Below the pieces are notes generated by a model. The model had not been told where the DNA came from, did no database searches, and saw only the letters and a list, made by a program, of their open reading frames with translations. A DNA stretch of 7,465 bases from an uncultured Chloroflexota bacterium (GTDB lineage Bacteria; Chloroflexota; Dehalococcoidia; UBA3495): NCBI GenBank assembly GCA_913020235.1, contig CAJWBT010000108.1, positions 1-7,465 on the forward strand, written 5' to 3'. Every line of letters begins with the position of its first letter. The first letter of the stretch is position 1. Position numbers and translations under genes: made by a program. Shown here piece after piece: positions 6,213 through 7,465 of this stretch.

Positions 6213-6392
6213 ATTCTGAGAGCTTGCTGGCGGTCGCACTGGGCGTCAGTCTGACACAATCCAGGATGATGACGTCTGCCGGGCCTGGGTTTGGTCCAGT
6301 GTCTCACAAATGGCTTGATACCCGGGCCGTCGATCGCAGGGAGGAAATGTTGCACAACTTCGCCGACGCAAACCTTCTTGCAAGACGGTACG

Positions 6393-7465
6393 CTAGCGGG
6401 GTGGCAGCCCTGCCTCCGCCCGCAGGGCATCGGCCTTATCGGTGCTCTCCCAGCTCAAGTTCAGCTCTTCCCGGCCGAAGTGGCCGTAGGCGGCAACCGG
6501 CTGGTATATGGGCCGGCGGAGGTCCAAGTCCCGGATGATGGCGGCGGGACGCAAGTCGAAGTGCTTTTCCACCAGGTTGTCGATGGTCTCCCTATCGACG
6601 TGGCTTGTATCGAAGGTCTCAACCGAGACCGAGATTGGGTGAGCCATGCCGATGGCATAGGACACTATCACTTCGGCCCGGTCGGCCAGCCCGGCGGCCA
6701 CCAGGTTCTTGGCCACGTACCGGGCGGCGTACGCGCCGGAGCGGTCAACCTTGGTGGGGTCCTTGCCCGAGAATGCACCGCCGCCGTGCCGCGCAATGCC
6801 TCCGTAGGTGTCCACCAGAATTTTACGGCCGGTGAGCCCGGTGTCCCCCGCGGGGCCGCCGATCTCGAACCGCCCGCTGGGATTAACGTGCATCTTGGTG
6901 TCGTCATCCAGCAATTTGGCCGGTATCACCTTTCGGATTACCTGCTCAATGATGTCTTTCCTCAGTTGATCGTTGGTGACCTGGGGGCCATGCTGGGCGG
7001 CTATCACCACGGTATCCACCCGGTGCGGTACGCCATAGCGATACTCAACAGTCACCTGGGACTTGCCGTCGGGGCGCAGGTAATCCAGCATCCCCTCTTT
7101 ACGGACCGTGCTCAGCCGCTGGACCAGCCGGTGGGACAGGCTCACCGTTAGCGGCATCAGCTCGGGCGTCTCGCTACAGGCAAACCCCACCATCATTCCC
7201 TGGTCGCCGGCGCCGGTGGCGTCCAGGTCCTGCTGATGGCCGTCGTCCCCGCCCTGGTCCCTAACTTCGAGGGCGCGGCTCACCCCGGCGCTAATGTCGC
7301 TGGACTGCTCCTGGATGGAAACGGACACCCCGCAGCTCTTGGAGTCGATACCGTACTCGGCGTTGATATACCCGGCGTTGCGCAGGGTTGCCCGCACGAT
7401 TCCCGGCACGTCCACGTAGGACGAAGTGGTTATCTCACCCATGACCACCACTAGCCCGTTGGTGA
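6393..7465 (-). CDS. metK: S-adenosylmethionine synthase, N-terminus outside window
   Basis: MetK joins methionine and ATP to give SAM, phosphate and pyrophosphate, as a cytoplasmic homo-oligomer. The frame is open through the window edge, and comparison with E. coli MetK puts about 45 N-terminal residues beyond 7465. The visible 356 residues begin [19 protein letters not shown]. They contain the GAGDQG motif (about 7197–7214), the phosphate-binding [16 protein letters not shown] loop (starting about 6785), [15 protein letters not shown], and end with YGHFGREEL and a short tail. Between the IQEQSSDI segment and GAGDQG there is an acidic loop of about 18 extra residues compared with E. coli. 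Comparable insertions occur in Actinobacteria and some other lineages. The apparent ATG and GTG codons near 7442–7451 are internal. It is upstream of the SCP2-like gene on the same strand, but a 259-bp gap argues against tight coupling. Confidence 0.96.
   Translation of the reverse strand, partial: TNGLVVVMGEITTSSYVDVPGIVRATLRNAGYINAEYGIDSKSCGVSVSIQEQSSDISAGVSRALEVRDQGGDDGHQQDLDATGAGDQGMMVGFACSETPELMPLTVSLSHRLVQRLSTVRKEGMLDYLRPDGKSQVTVEYRYGVPHRVDTVVIAAQHGPQVTNDQLRKDIIEQVIRKVIPAKLLDDDTKMHVNPSGRFEIGGPAGDTGLTGRKILVDTYGGIARHGGGAFSGKDPTKVDRSGAYAARYVAKNLVAAGLADRAEVIVSYAIGMAHPISVSVETFDTSHVDRETIDNLVEKHFDLRPAAIIRDLDLRRPIYQPVAAYGHFGREELNLSWESTDKADALRAEAGLPPR

Noticed and set aside
6245..6255. Perfect palindrome GTCAG-T-CTGAC in the metK–SCP2 gap as an operator
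   Set aside because: Five-base arms are expected several times by chance in a window of this size, and no promoter lies beside it.
6170..6430. 86-residue minus-strand open frame between metK and the SCP2-like gene
   Set aside because: It overlaps the end of metK in another frame and the hairpins. The Arg, Pro and His-rich composition looks like out-of-frame GC-rich DNA.
6291..7151. 286-residue plus-strand open frame opposite metK
   Set aside because: It is fully explained as antisense of a clear MetK sequence. The part outside metK (6291–6392) shows no known motif.

Overview
This is a GC-rich bacterial chromosome segment with two gene blocks that face each other. The plus-strand block (1–3005) is a ribosomal-protein run: the 3' end of rpoA, then rplQ, truA, rplM and rpsI. 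This order is typical of Gram-positive bacteria and Chloroflexota. The absence of ECF transporter genes between rplQ and truA, the acidic tail on RNA polymerase alpha and the extended loop in MetK make Chloroflexota (Dehalococcoidia or SAR202-like) my best guess. That placement is inference; no marker here settles it.

The minus-strand block (3011–7465) reads, in its own 5'-to-3' order: metK (S-adenosylmethionine synthase, start outside the window), a 259-bp gap with inverted repeats, a small SCP2-type lipid-binding protein, a divergent ketol-acid reductoisomerase-like protein whose start overlaps the SCP2 stop, a 275-bp gap with a palindromic repeat and a promoter, and a phosphohexomutase. 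The mutase converges on rpsI with only 5 bp between the two stop codons.

Most of the window is core housekeeping: transcription, the large and small ribosomal subunits, tRNA pseudouridylation, hexose-phosphate isomerisation and SAM synthesis. The least ordinary part is 4702–6133. There an IlvC-family protein keeps the fold landmarks and the first metal-binding Asp/Glu pair. It appears to have lost the catalytic His, the catalytic Lys and other active-site residues of true ketol-acid reductoisomerase. It is probably translationally coupled to an SCP2-domain protein. I know of no named system of this kind; the pairing is the best candidate here for undescribed biology. No mobile element, CRISPR array, tRNA or rRNA was seen.
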